Assembly: GCA_010093705.1 (NCBI GenBank)
Contig: MU006113.1
Coordinates: 181,165-245,164, forward strand
DNA: 64,000 bases
Direction: 5' to 3'
Source: Patellaria atrata CBS 101060
Lineage: Eukaryota; Ascomycota; Dothideomycetes; Patellariales; Patellariaceae
Numbering within the stretch: the first letter of the stretch is position 1; every line of letters starts with the position of its first letter. Positions 24,482 to 37,494 of the stretch are shown piece by piece. A program made the translations under genes and the position numbers. The notes beneath the pieces were generated by a model that saw only the letters and a list, made by a program, of their open reading frames with translations, was not told the origin of the DNA and did no database searches.

Positions 24482-26760
24482 GATGATGGTCAATTGTTCA
24501 CTGTACAGGATAGTCACAAGAAACTAGGGGAGTGCGTGGATTTATTAAGGTCCCTCGCCGCATACCCGGCTATGATGCCTGCACTCATCTAAAGGATAAT
24601 GAATCATTATTAATTCACATCGGATCAACCTGGCTTTTTCCATAGGAGATTGGAGATGTGGCATAGGACGACGGCAATCCAGCGAAGAGCCTCAACATTT
24701 ACCGGGGAATTATCCGGTGGGGCTTCTGGAAGAATGATAGAAGATCGAAATGTGGGGTAGGATAGGAACCACAACCGTTCACAACGTCCCGCAAGCGACA
24801 TCGTAGATTGGACGTCTAGGATCTCCAATTCCCAGATGACCGATACGAAGTATGATTATTTTCATAATGAGCCGTGAGCCTGGATAGAAATGTCCCGATG
24901 TGCCTGAATTACCAAACGAATGGTTACTAGTCGCGAACATCGATCCCAGTACTCCACGTGTGGATCGCATGTGTTCAAGGACATCGAGCTGCAAGATATG
25001 TTACCAGTTAGATTATCCATTCTAGAGCAAATAGAAATAGTGTTCTCCTACACTTACCTAACACATTTATTTCCATAACATGTGTGCTCGATCTAGGTCC
25101 TAGACTCATTCATTAGTTATTCAAGGTGAAGTGAAGATAATCCAGCATGTCAAGAACTAGAGATACCGTAAATAACTTATGGCTATGTTTGAGTATGAGT
25201 TCCAAGTTAAAGTCCGCCCTTGAATGCTTAAAAGACTTCGCCCGTGGATGAATTGATATGTCACTGCTGGATTTGAGTTACAAACTGTCCCGAAAGAGTA
25301 GTCTCCTCACAATGTTGCCTTTTTCTGACAGCTAAGGGGTTAGACATGGCGCAACTTGAGAAAAAATCGCACCCCAGTTATATGAAATAGTTTATATTAA
25401 GAGAAAGCTGGGGAACGACAATACGAGATCGAAAGGTGAGACAGTGATAATTGTTAGCTGTAGCAAGTAGGATCAGAGGCATTAAAATAGACTTGATAAA
25501 GGAATTATTCCTGAATTCTGCGTCTGGGGTTTGCATCTTCTAAGGCTTTGAATTTCACTTATCTTCAATGTGATAACGCATGAAAATGAATCCGTAGTAC
25601 ACGGGTGTCTCTAAGAGAGTATATGAACCTCCGGAAAGGAAAACATTACTGCAAAGAGGGTGAAAGAGAAACGAAAGAAATGATCGCTACCTTGGGTCCT
25701 CTGGGTTGAGCCCATATACTGTTACTTGGAGAACCGTACGCAGCATGCTAGAATTCTAGATGCTTCATTTGTGAAATTCCATCTCAAAGGGAGATATCTA
25801 GATTTGATCAGTAGGGGAGAATGAATGGATTGCATTCGGTGTCAGCAAGCTGAACAGCTAGTAGCATACCTTGCCCTACGTCCAGTGTCCCGGTGTCCCA
25901 TTCGAGAATGAGGAAACCGAATCTCAGAGCTGAAGTTGTACAAAGTTGACGTAGCCAACCTTACATCAATCAACGTCCGGTTGTGACATCAAACCCTACG
26001 CCATGGTAACGTTCTTCAATTGGAAGTAGCACAGCCTACACGGTGCCAAGGATACATGATCGTGGGCATAAGGTCCAAGAATCAACAATTCGGACAATCT
26101 AATACGGCCAGTTCAGCCTACTTTGATAGTGACCGCTCTTCCATCGTGAGGATGTACAAGATTCCTGCAAGAAGCTCCAAGGCAGTGAGGAGATTTAGGG
26201 TGAGCCTTGTGGCCTTGTGGAAGGTCGAAAGGCGTGCAGCGAGGGAAGGTATTCTTTGTCATCGGTACTCGCCAGCTCCTGCGAATATGAAGTTGGATCC
26301 ATCAGCTCCGGATGAACTATGTACATTTCAGTAAATTTGATGAATATATGATTACTGTGCTGATCCGATGGTCCCGTCTGTTAAGATGTGGTCGAGTACT
26401 GAGGTGATTGTTGATGAGGAGATAAAAAAGAACTGAAGTAGCTGGTGTTGAGTGTTGACGGGAGGGGAAGTGGACTCGAGATGGCAGCAGGGACAGGAAA
26501 GAGCCGATCCGGCTCAAGCTCCCGCTTTGTCACGGGAGCTTTGACCACTTGCCCCAAAAAGCTTCCCCAGACGCCTTGTGACAGCCCGCAAGGCCACATC
26601 CTTTCAACGCATAGCAACGAGCACTCTCTATATCTGTACAACGGTTCAGAATGATGCGTATTCGTATCGGCTTTCTGTGTTCCCAACGACCGGATACTAT
26701 AGCACCTCCCTCGTAGCCCCAACACCAAGGTTCCTACGATATCTTACCCCCTCCTCAACC
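24482..26760. other. Intergenic, divergent promoters
   Basis: About 2.3 kb between the SGNH hydrolase (minus) and ATG17 (plus). TTTATTAA at 24540-24547 is a possible TATA-like box for the SGNH gene. No gene is supported; open frames just upstream of 26761 are in-frame extensions or antisense shadows of ATG17. Confidence 0.5.
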
Positions 26761-28278
26761 ATGGCATCTCCAGAGATGCCTAACTCGCCAGCTTCCTCAG
26801 TTGGGAGTCTTTCGGATAGCCCGCCTACGCTTGAACAACTTGTTTCCCACTTTGTTGCCGCGAAACGTTCCCTTGCATCGACACAACACGTCTGGCGTGC
26901 CAATGAGATCGTCAATACGGCTAGGGCTCTCTTGGAGGAAAATGCTACATTTAGTGCAAAGAATGCTTTTATTAGATCAGCGGTCAGAGAACAGCTGCAC
27001 GCTCTAGACGCAGTAAGGGAAGGCGTCGAGCAAGTGGGTAGAGACGGGCAAAAAGAGTTCAAGGTGAGAGCGAACATGTTCCTATACTCTTCGGATATCA
27101 GCATACACAAGGTTGAAGATCTAGATGACTGAGTTATATTTGGATTTTAGACCTTGCTCCAAACCTTGGATGCACATTCGGCTCGGCTCCAAGGGACCCT
27201 TCAGACTTTACAGTCAACTCCAGTCGAGCCAGCGTTCCAGCCACCAGAGACGCCCCCGAAGTATCTGTTCGATTTTGTCAACGAAAACGACGTCAATGAG
27301 CTAAATTCAGCTCTGAGACATTGTATAGACCGCACAAATGCCGCCACTGCTGCACTAGTCGATACCACCGAGGTCTTCGATAGGTCGTTGGAGTCCATAC
27401 AGGTTGCTCTAACGTCTGTACCTGCAGCTGATGATGCCGGTGTATCACCGTTACCGTCATCCTTCCGGGCCCAAGAAGGTCATGCCACGGAGATGGCCAA
27501 TCTGCTAGAGTCACTGGTACGCCATTATGACCTCTGTGTCACAGCTCTTAAGCATACAGAAGGCGGTGGGGAAGCTGCTGCACTGGCCACAGGAGAGCTC
27601 CCTGCAAATCTTGATATAAACGTCGAGAGTTTGCACCAGGATGCCCCTCCGCAACCTATCACAGAAGAGGAACGGACGAATATGCTCCTCGTGGTTGGCA
27701 AGGATGCAGCAGAAGTAGAGGAAGTAGTGGGAGAAATACGAGACGGTTTGGTGGAAATGGAAGGGGTACTTGCAGAAACAACGACATATATAGAACAGTT
27801 GCGTGCCGAGAATGCGGGTCTCAGATCCGTAGTTAGCTTACTGGGCAAGGTTGGGGGCCAAATGCCCGGTTACATCAGTGCTGCATCCGAGTACATGGCT
27901 CGCTGGGACGAGGAACGTAGTAATATAGAAGAGAAAATGGAGCAACTAGAGGGCCTTCGACAATTTTACGAAGGCTTTCTAGGTGCTTATGATGGTCTGC
28001 TCGTAGAAGTGGGCAGACGACGCGGGGTGCAGAACGCGATGGAGAAGATCGCGCAAGAAGCCATGGCCAAGATCGAAAAGCTATTTAAAGAGGACGCAGA
28101 TCAAAGGGAGCTATTCAAGGAAGATCAAGGAGACTTCTTACCGAGTGATATTTGGCCAGGGCTTGTAAATCCACCAGTCCGGTTTGAAGTTCGTGCAATT
28201 GATGGAGCAGGCAGCATCCCAGAGGTCAAGAAAGAAGTACTAGAAAAGGCGTTTCAACGCGTCCGGAGCAAAGTCTAG
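26761..28278 (+). CDS. atg17: Autophagy-related protein 17 (Atg1-complex scaffold)
   Basis: Scaffold of the Atg1 kinase complex at the phagophore assembly site, working with Atg13, Atg29 and Atg31 in starvation-induced autophagy. Two exons, 26761-27063 and 27151-28278, joined in phase, give 476 aa. The protein is almost wholly helical and acidic, with heptad-like stretches and no membrane segment, as expected of the crescent-shaped Atg17 dimer. Family features remembered from other ascomycetes include the N-terminal LEQLVSHFVAAKRSLAST, the YLFDFVNENDVNEL segment soon after the splice, and the C-terminal LPSDIWPGLVNPPVRFEV. The start at 26761 (MASPEMPNSPASS) is preferred over an in-frame upstream ATG at 26578, since that extension has no protein-like character. 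Identification is from motif memory, not from a search. Confidence 0.9.
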
Positions 28279-29160
28279 ATGTCTGTATATAGCAGTATTT
28301 TACCTAAATGAACGAATAATATCATCAGTGAGTGAATGTAAATGTACGTTTCGGCCGTACCGAAATAAAGGATCAACGTTAAAAGATGATGGGGGTACAG
28401 CTTTAAACTCAGGGCTCTCTTTGTTCAACAGTGCAAGTCGTTGTATTGGTTGGAACGACCTGCTCAGGTCCGCTAAAGTGATACGCGGAGGTTTCCCAGA
28501 GGGAGGGAACCATCAGCGAATACGAGCGGGAACAATGCTTATCATCATATAGCTGTGTGTGTTTTGTAGCCTTGTGGGTATTGTATTCCAGGTTGTGGTA
28601 GAACTATAGCGAATGCGGCGGCGGAGTAATCATATTGCGAACTCACCTTGTCTTGTAAGCTATTCATGCGTTTTGTTCGTCAACCGTCATAAACCGACAA
28701 GAAATGTTTGACAGAAGCTGCATCATAAATCTCGTATCGCATAATCAGATTTCGGATCGAGTCCGCGGGTGACTAGGTAATGCTTAAAAAGTTTTTCAGC
28801 GGTGGCTGAGGCTAGGGATGGTAGACGAAGAATTCTGCCTTGACTTGCCTTCCCGTTTACCGTTGAGTCAAAAGAAACGACCAACGGCAAGCCCGTTGAC
28901 ACACCAGGCGTGTGTGAGGTCATGGAAAATCGACCTTATAATCAAAGACATGGAGTACCATAACCCCTGAGCTGTAACAATGCAATGGATGTGGTGCCCC
29001 CAGTTTTTATTTTGGGCTTGGGTATTTATATGTTAAGACATCTGTATACAAATGTAGGTGTTGACATTTATAGAGGAGGATCCTGTCCGTTACTCATCAT
29101 CCCATCTAGATCGTCAGTTCCACCCATGATCCGTCTCCACGGCAAGTGTAATTGTTGAGT
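28279..29160. other. Intergenic
   Basis: About 880 bp between ATG17 and the Zn2Cys6 gene, both on the plus strand. A 66-codon minus-strand frame (28723-28923) has no support. No other feature is seen. Confidence 0.5.
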
Positions 29161-30563
29161 ATGTCAGAAATTACACCAGAAACCGACCAAACGGTATCCC
29201 ATGAGCCAGATACTCATGGATCACCGAGTTCAACGTTGTCGTCTGACAAACCGCCACCTCGCAAGCCTATTCCGAGAAAGGGGCATACCAAATCTAGAAA
29301 AGGATGCTTCAATTGCAAAAGGAGGAAAATCAAGTGTCAAGAAAATCTCCCAGAATGTTCTCACTGCGAGAAAGCTGGTTTGAAATGCGAGTATCCAACG
29401 AATGCAATCCAAGCGTTGCAGAGAATGCAAAGTCATCCGGGCCCGCAGCAAACCGTGTCGTTGAGCTCGATCCCAGGAACTTTCTCGATGAATGATATGC
29501 GACTGTTCCATCACTTTTTGATCACGGCGTATCCTCATCTCCCCGTGGGGAGCGAGAGGATTTGGGTGACCATTATTCCCAGTCTATCATACGAGGTGGA
29601 TTCTCTTTGACTTCTCAATATCATCGCGCTAACGAATTCAGTATGATTTTCTGATCCAGTCGATTCTGGCTATGAGCGCATCTCATCTATCCGCGGTCTC
29701 GAATTTTGACTTCTCTTCCGAAGCAATCTCGTACCGTATCAGAGCAGTCAGATCCTTGAATGATGCACTCTCGAGACCCTCTCAAAACAAGTATGAGAGT
29801 GACGCGAGGATGGCGACTGCCCTAGCTCTGACTTTTCAGTCCAGCCACCTGACGGACGGTCTGGCAGAATTTCTCACTATGCTTCGGGGATGCCATCTGA
29901 TTGCAATAAACGACAAGTGGATGGATGAAACATCTGCTTTCTATGGTTTCGCTGCAGACAGTCAAGGAAGGATCATGCAAGAACGATTACAAAGTCTTTC
30001 AGAGTCTCCGATTAAAGCACCAGTCTTAGACGCAGCAATTGAATCCCTACAAAATGCAGGACCTTTGTGCCAAAAGGACTTCGAGATAAAGTACCACACC
30101 CTGATGTTAAAGTCGCTACAACAAGCGTACAATGATCCTGGAGAATGTACGTTGCCCTCACCCCAATCTAATGGCCCGATTTTCTCAAGATACGTTCCCT
30201 TGAAGATCTGTTACTAAGCATTGTGCAGCGTATCTCACCTTCAGTGCCCTATACACTTTTCCAGCTACACTGTCGATCCCCGAATTCCAAGATTTCATCA
30301 GTACCGGAAACACTTCAGCACAGATCTTGCTCGGTCACTTCATTGCCGTCCAAGTGATCCTGTATCCAATCCTCGCCTACGAACGCGAAAGGTTCGACGG
30401 CGTCCAAGCTCCAACTGCATTCATGGATTGGCTCGATGGTATCTATGCCGGGCTTCCGAACATCCTGAAGTCCTACCTTGAATGGCCGATGGCCGTCGCG
30501 GCCTTCGTAAGACAGTACATTTCACAAAAGATGGCGACCAAGGTGATCGAACCAGCAGGATAG
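29161..30563 (+). CDS. Zn2Cys6 transcription factor
   Basis: Fungal binuclear-zinc-cluster regulator. Exons 29161-29595, 29642-30146 and 30229-30563 join in phase to 424 aa. The cluster is complete: Cys49, 52, 59, 66, 69 and 76 with spacing C-X2-C-X6-C-X6-C-X2-C-X6-C (GCFNCKRRKIKCQ...), preceded by a basic Pro/Lys region. The rest matches the short sterol-uptake/UPC2-like group of fungal factors: a helical middle (FLIQSILAMSASHLS) and a C-terminal block LTFSALYTFPATLSIPEF ... YLEWPMAVAAFVRQ. The start codon is the ATG at 29161. The first intron uses GTGGAT, an uncommon donor, but only this joins the two family-like blocks in phase. Its target genes are unknown; it is not adjacent to an obvious metabolic cluster. 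Confidence 0.88.
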
Positions 30564-33500
30564 ACAGGTTTTACTTCAATATGCTTATAGATACCCAGTT
30601 TCCCTTTCAATCTCTTATCCATCCACTGCATCTTTCGCTGAATAAAACGTTCGCCGCGTCGTACAATTTTAACATCGCTTCCGAGTCTCTCGGTAGCCAT
30701 GGTTGGCACACTTCACCCGATCGTGATTATCTCGAAGATCTATCGTCATTTCCTTCACTCGGCGTTTCGAGCTACAACCATGTTGATCCGGAACTACTTT
30801 CCGATAGACAGCAGTGGGATATGTTCGACGGCTTTATATTTCCTCAAAACAGTCGCTCCCAACTTATTCTTGACAAATTAAGCCGCAGTGGTTTTCTTTG
30901 ACACCTCAGTCGATCGTTTTTGCTATATTCAGATAGATACCCCAAGCATCTTCAACATCACACCCGCTGTTACTTAGCATATACCCCCTTTCATTTTACT
31001 AGGAGTTAGAACTCTTCAATTTCAACCAATTTTCTCACAATTCAACGCTCGACTCACCACCATATTTCACAATTGCCGTCATGACGGGTCTATAGGAAAA
31101 CATTGTGGTATAGCATAGTTTTAACCCTCAGTTACAATCTCGATATCTTCAATTGTCAAACACAAGATAATAATGACGAATCAGTGATGGATTGAATCTA
31201 CCAGCGCGGTTTTCCGTTTCGTTTGATTCCAAGCAGTTTATTCATTTTATCATCAACTCAATTCTGTACGGGGAGGAGTATTTGCAACTCATTGATAGAA
31301 CGTACCGTAGCTTTCAATCCAACTCCCATCGCTCCATCCTCTATGAAAACAACAAAGCTCGATAAACAAACTCCTACAACCGTGATCCATCTCATCCCAG
31401 CATCCCCTCTCCGCGCGTACATGTCTTAAGATTATCTCTTACCTAATCTCCAGTCAATTTTGCATAGTCATGGGATCAAAGAAGTGTGTTGGAAATTGTC
31501 TTGGATACCAGCGTACGGAGATAGGGATACGGAAGGGATCTAAATCCATACAAACGACCTCACCACCATAACCAAACCTATACCCAACTACCATTCAAAT
31601 CAACCAAAAATCCCAAACCCTAAGCTGTCACATATCCCCAACCATCCTCAAAAGCCTCAGGGACCAAAATATCACAGTCCTAACCGTCAGCGAACGTAGA
31701 AACTGAGGTTTAGACTGCAAACCCGCGAACCTGATATGTAAATTGGAATAGGTATCCGGGTTAAGCTAGTTCGTTCAGGTCAGGAAAGCATTTGAAGGGG
31801 TTGAAGGTAGCAGAGTCGCAAGGTTGGGGGGGGGGGGGGGTTTCCTGCGGTGGATATCTTGATGCGTTCGTTCCGCGAAGGGTTCGGAGTGGTAGAACCG
31901 CGCTTAGGGGGACATGTACCTAATCCCATTGGGAGTACATTCGGATTTATATGAGAGATCTTTTTTTATTCATAATGTGGTGATGGAGGAGGTGCAGGAC
32001 TTGACATGGATGAAATAGAACCGCGTAGCTAGGTCGCTGTCCTGGAGAGGTAGATAAGCCATCAAGGAGACCTCCACCTACAAAAACTATCCATTAGACT
32101 CTGCTAAAAACCTCATTCAATCGCTCCAAGCCTCCCAGCCCAGACTATACACATGACTCCCCAACATTACCCCCACCCCCCAACACATGACAACCCCTCC
32201 TTGAATACCAACCCAAGCAAATCCAACCCCTAACTAACCTCTAGCAGAGCAGTCAAGCAGTCTACCTACGATCCCCCTCCCCGAAAATGGTCGTCGGTTC
32301 GAACGGGTTTATCGGTAAACCTCAGGTCAATGGAGCAGGCAGAGGCAGCAAAAATCCGTCCCGGGGGTTCAAGAGGTCCTGGGGGACTATTTGTTTTATT
32401 ATTTGGAATTTCTTTCTGAATCTTTTGTTTTAATGCTTGATTCTTTGATCTGAGATTTGATTTTTATCTTTTTGGGTTTTGTAGGTAAAGGTTACTCGTG
32501 GAGGTGGTTGTCAGGCAAATTGGTGGATATGGGTTAGATGATTTGTTAATTCGACACTAAGAAGGCCTTCACAGATGAAAATGATATACTGTAGTCAGAT
32601 GAACGTATCAGAAATGATTCATATATTTATTTTGAAAGTAGCTACTTTACCATGATATCGTGTGGAGCTAGAGTTTAACTCAATCTTTCGTGTTGGTCTT
32701 AAAATTCGATTTATGGAGGAAAAATTAACTACTTGAATATAGGAGATTGTCGGAGAAGAAGGAGCGTGGGGATAGAGGATATTGAAGGTAGATGGGCGTA
32801 GAGCGTAAATTGATCATTAATATTTCAAATAAGGGGCGTCAGAGTTGATTGAGAGGGACTCAGGATAAAATTTGCATAATAGATAGTCAAACGTGATGAC
32901 ATAGTATAAGCGAGAGTAGATTGCAGCAACCTCTATGATTATTATTTCTCAAATCATGCTATTCTCTTTTTCCTCCCGCCGAGGGACAATCTCCTCCATG
33001 AATTGCTCCTTGAAAATGTAGTTCTCCCGGTGGTAGAAGTGTTGATCATGTACGGTGAACTCCTTAGAGCATTATAGACATGGCATCGACTGGTATGGTA
33101 CTATAGGGTTGGGTTCGCAAGTCGGAATAACCTACGCAAACTGATGACAAATCTGATAGGGATCACGGGTGGAATCTAATGGTTTCCCCACAAAAGGACG
33201 GCCCGTCCCGATCCTGGTCCCACCTCATAGATTGATCCAGACCCCTGTGTAATCCCGCCCCTATCCCGCCTCGTCAACCCATCACATGCAAATATACCAT
33301 CAACGACACGGAAATGTAAGGATGACGGACGATATCAGCAGGTGCAGCTGCCCACCAACGAACTTATGACACTGCAGAGCTTCGCATTCTGTAATCCTTG
33401 AGACAACAGTGGGGTTTTGTGGAACAAAGCAGCCAGATACCGGGCGAGCCAAAGATGTTGTAGAACGGTGGCTCTAGCTGAGCCACTCACGAGGCTCCGC

Positions 33501-34452
33501 ATTCCTCAGCATAGGAGCACGAAAACTGTTTGGTGGACTCTAGATGGTGTGGCGTGCGTGGATCGGGTGGTTGTCGTGCGACAGTGATAGACAAACATCC
33601 GTGGGGAGGAGTTGAAGGAAGTGTGCATGCATATGCGGGCCTTCGAGATGGTTTTGCCATGGGTCTGCTGTTTCAAGCTCGAGTGTGGCGCCTGATAGAG
33701 TAACTGTGCTATCAGAAGACTTCCTCCCAGATAAGGTCTATGGGGTTCAGTTTCGCAAAAGTTGCATGTAACGCGTTGTGAGTGATATTAACAAATCGTG
33801 GCCCGCTCTCAAGTCATTCGGCAGATAGCCAAATGCATTCCAAACTACAGGGTGTTCTGGCGTGTTTCGACTGAGGAGTAAACAATGAAGACGTCTCCGA
33901 TGATCGGTCTGGCTTATTTCGTAAGCTGTTGTCGTACCTAGGCGGCTGCAGAATGCTAAACTGGACCGAGCGTATCCGATTCTTCCTGCTGACCACGAAG
34001 ATTCCGAAATGGTTCCGTTTAGAGGATTTGACCAAAATAAACATGAGCAATTGACTTGATAGTACAAAGGACGCTCTGAAAATCTGTGTATGAGAGGTAA
34101 ATCCGCGCCTAGAAGGGTATCTAATTGAACTGATACCATTCCTCCAATGTGCAAAGACCTCTATCCATATATGGGTGGTATACTTCTAGCGGGAAAATGC
34201 GAACGGTATCGAACTCAGTCCTCAACTCCTCACGCTCTTACTTGGGTCTGAAAAAAAAAGACCCGTTTACCGGTCAAAGAACGGCGCGTATGACCATGCA
34301 CACGGAGTATACCTGATGATGAGCCAAAAGCGCCGTGTTACATACCGTAACGGCAGCCCTATCCTCATTTTACAAGCCGGAGATGATCTTTGCCACAATA
34401 GGCTTTGAGATCCACAATTGCAATATGTAAAAGTAGACGAAAGCTTGCGGGT
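30564..34452. other. Long intergenic region
   Basis: About 3.9 kb without a supported gene. An open frame at 30482-30901 overlaps the end of the transcription factor and has somewhat protein-like composition (see findings). A run of 13 G lies near 31828-31840, followed by C-rich and A/T-rich low-complexity DNA. No tRNA or other RNA gene could be supported. Confidence 0.5.
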
Positions 34453-35740
34453 TCATATAGGTAGACCCATGGCCATCCTGTACAACTCCCATGCGAGCTG
34501 CGGAGACTCTTTCACGCAAGTCTCCACATCATCTCTGCGGGCCAAGTCTGGGTTGGCCCTGAAGGTCTGAATGATAATGTCTCTTAATCCACGATCGGAG
34601 TCGACTGTCGAATCATAGACCTCGTAGAGTACATCCGCAAATTCAGGATCCGAATAGTGAGTTGATAACTGTGAGGCGAACTTCTTCCGTGCAAGAGATT
34701 TCAGTCCTGAAATGCCATACCTGCTTTCCGACATTAGCTTCATAGACAACGTACAAAGTTAACAGGCGAAATTTAAAAGCATAGAAAATTGAAAAGCTTG
34801 GTGTTCTGGCTTTTGTTCGGTGGGGTCAAGGGAAAACGGTAATACGAGAAACAGCAGGGAGTTCAAGGCGGGGTTGAGACTAAACAGAGAGTAGTGCGTC
34901 GGATCGTGTAACGAGTTCGAACTTCTTGCTTCAACATCATTGTGATGCTGTTCCATATGGGGCTGACCGAAAACATTGACTGATGAAAATACGAGAGGAT
35001 CACGGAGTACTGATGCTTTAAGGAGTGCGGATAAAGTGATACGTACTTCTCGGCTATAGCATACACCTTTGCGTGAAGGATTAGGTGTGCTTGTGCAGGA
35101 TTGACTTCCTGTTCAGGAAATGGAAACTCGAGTGGCTCTGCATCATGGCCGTCATCTGCACCTTGCGCAGGGGTTGCAGGTTGCTTTTCGGACATCGTCA
35201 AGGTGTCCAACTGATTTGCTGCGTCGTCCGACGGCATTAGGGAATTGAATGGCGAAGACATGGCGCTGTGTGCAGCAGTAGCGAGAAGGGGATCTTCTAC
35301 AAACGCAAGGTTGATCTTGCGTGAGGAATTCGGCCGTCTTCGATGACCCAAGGATGATGGAGAACCCACTGGGGATGTAGGCACGGAGGCACGGGTTGAC
35401 TTTGGATTTCTCAAGTAATCGAGATGATAGAAATAATGGACCATATGATCCACAGCTTCCGGATCATCTTCGCTCAGGTCGATAATTCCGGTCTCTGACT
35501 CCCGGAAAGGATTGCTGCACGCCCCATCAAAGAATCCAGACCTTGAGCATATTATCGCTCTATGAACGGCGTATCTCTTTGATCCGCAAAGAACGGTGAG
35601 ATCCGAGTACTTTCCAGCTTCAAGTAATCTGGTTGAGAGATAAGCTACTGATATTCATGAAATTAAATGACCGCTTACGTTGCAAGAGCTGACATGAGCT
35701 CGTTATTTGGCGCAGGAGAATCCATAGTTGAGTGAGGCAT
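34453..35740 (-). CDS. BTB/POZ domain protein
   Basis: Proposed exons on the minus strand: 35679-35740, 35047-35628, 34453-34720, in phase, giving 303 aa. The BTB/POZ fold begins at about residue 20: LLEAGKYSDLTVLCGSKRY, AVHRAIICSRSGFFDGAC, ESETGIIDLSEDDPEAVDHM and YFYHLDYL. A low-complexity Ser/Pro/acidic insert (~95-165) follows, then HLILHAKVYAIAEKYGISGL joining exon 2 to exon 3 and a helical back region. Such stand-alone fungal BTB proteins are usually thought to be adaptors, possibly for Cul3 ligases; the partner is not known. The second intron is long for this window (326 nt). The splice is supported because AEKY|GISGLKSLARKKF restores the normal helix seen in this family. Confidence 0.88.
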
Positions 35741-37017
35741 GAGGAACGGTCCCTCTGATGTTCAGTGGCAATACTTATATGGCACGATTCTGATCTACAG
35801 GGACAATGGTGACGAAGAGCTATCGGGAAAGGAACGACTTAAAATAGGAAGAGTCTTGAGCAAAGGCGGGGCGAAATAATATGCGCGTCAAATCAGGGCG
35901 TTTGACCTAGATGCGAACAATTGGTTGAGAAAGGGTGAAAAAACCTTGAACTGACAACTACCCTAATATAAAAGAGACTTTGTGAGACGGGCGAAAGAGA
36001 TGACAACATCCTCAAAGGAGATTCAAGACTTTTTGTACTCTGCGTAAGTTTCCGACTAGAACACCAGCGACAGGGGATTCGGAGAAAGAATACTTTTGAT
36101 CCCCACGTTAGACAGGCTTTCGCATGTGCCTAGAATAAACTTGATGGCAAATACATCCTTAGCAACGAATTACAGGTCGCAGAGTTATGGTAAAAGACTG
36201 AAAGTACTGTAGGGCCTTCAGCTCAAGCGAAGCGGCTGGGTAGCCTGGGGCCCAAGGCGCCTTATGGGCCTCGTGGGCGTTCTATGTCGGGAGCTGCAAG
36301 CCCCAAAGACTCACCAGGCTATTGAAGTCGACCGTAATGCGTCCAGCGTTCAGTGTCCAGTAATTCCAGAGCCGTCGACCGACCGCCAATCTTCAACCGC
36401 CAAACGTACAAAGGCAATCACAAGCGATGGACTTTACTGGACCTAACTAACTACCATAATGAGTCGGAAATACCTGAGCGGAAGTCTCCAGACACCGATT
36501 AGGCCGTGAAACACAACGACCCAGAAATGTGCAATGCTGTAGCCTGCAGTCTGTGATTATACCTTTAGGCGTAAGAAAAGCTTACAAAAAGGCTATCTTC
36601 AACAGCATCAACAAAAACATCGAATTTGAAGTTGTTAAAGTTGGGGGCGCTTGTATCGCGCACGTCCCAAAGCTGCGGGGTGACCCCCGGGCAATTGTGG
36701 CTGCTATAATAGCCCCATGTTTGGCGTGTTGTCTGCAAGAGATCGAAATCGCTGACAGCACTCCGTAGGTCGTAGAGAAAGGCGTTGAGGTTGCAGGAAG
36801 AGGGGTGTTCCAGACAAATAGATCTTCGGAGTGCTGACGGTTTACATGAGATAGGACTAGCCAAGAAGCCTTCCCCCTGCCTGTCCTGTAAACTGGATGA
36901 GAGTATAATTCCGCAGCTGTACGGTAGCTCCTTTGTACTTTAACAGTAAGTGAGTGCCCCATCTTATCATTATTGATATGACTCGTCATATACTTTAGAG
37001 GGAAAGTTCAAGGCTGA
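35741..37017. other. Intergenic upstream of the BTB gene
   Basis: No gene is seen between the BTB start and the fold-back element. Open frames on the minus strand at 36565-36989 overlap one another and lack domains. Confidence 0.45.
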
Positions 37018-37494
37018 TACGGCTGTACCGGAAAGGAATGTCTACCTCTCGAAAGTAATGATAGTGAATTCAACTTTTGGACACTGTTTTGCTGCCGTCT
37101 GAGTTCAGAATAGACCCATTTTTAACGCCTCTCACGTGGCCCCTATTCTTTAACTTTATAATCCTCCCCTTAGAATAGTATAATACTTAAGAATTATAAG
37201 TAATATACCCCAGTTTCCTTACTTACCTTTTTTCCTGCTCTTTATACTACTAATATTAAGAGTATAAAGGAGAAAGAAAGAGAGGAAAAAGAGGAGGTAA
37301 AGGAAGAGAAAAGAGGTAAAAAAAAAAAAAACGCAGGAAATCTCAGGGGAAGATTAGATATAATGGATTCGGTTAAGGGGAGCTGAAAGTTGGGTCTATT
37401 CCAAGCACAGACGGCAGCAAGACAGTTGTTTAAAAGTTTTGAATTCACTATCATTACTTTCGAGAAGTAGGCATTCCTTTCTAGTACAGCTGTA
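37018..37494. mobile_element. MITE-like fold-back element with TA flanks
   Basis: A 473-bp non-coding element (37020-37492) flanked on both sides by TA (37018-37019 and 37493-37494). Its arms, 37020-37117 and 37392-37492, are inverted repeats with roughly 80% identity by eye; both share CTCGAAAGTAATGATAGTGA and the inner AATAGACCC. Weaker inverted similarity continues inward to a central hairpin at 37241-37268 (CTTTATACT...AGTATAAAG), so the whole element is an imperfect palindrome. TA flanks and lack of coding capacity point to a Tc1/mariner (Fot1/pogo)-related miniature element. Differences between the arms are mostly transitions (CGGC/CAGC, CCGG/CTAG, GTCTACC/GCCTACT), as expected from RIP. 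It sits between the divergent BTB and DOA1 genes. The family is inferred; the repeat structure is directly visible. Confidence 0.8.

Noticed and set aside
28723-28923. 66-codon minus-strand frame between ATG17 and the Zn2Cys6 gene
   Set aside because: Mildly protein-like but too short and isolated to support.
32281-32330. GGTTCGAAC resembling a tRNA B box
   Set aside because: No matching A box, cloverleaf or acceptor stem could be drawn around it.
33747-34154. 135-codon minus-strand frame near the BTB gene 3' end
   Set aside because: No family resemblance and no splice partners; overlapping frames in the same stretch look equally random.
34721-35046. Possible extra exon inside the 326-nt BTB intron
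   Set aside because: Joining exons 2 and 3 directly restores the expected AEKY-GISGLK helix in phase, so no middle exon is needed.
36565-36989. Overlapping minus-strand frames upstream of the BTB gene
   Set aside because: Several frames overlap in different phases and none has conserved-looking blocks.
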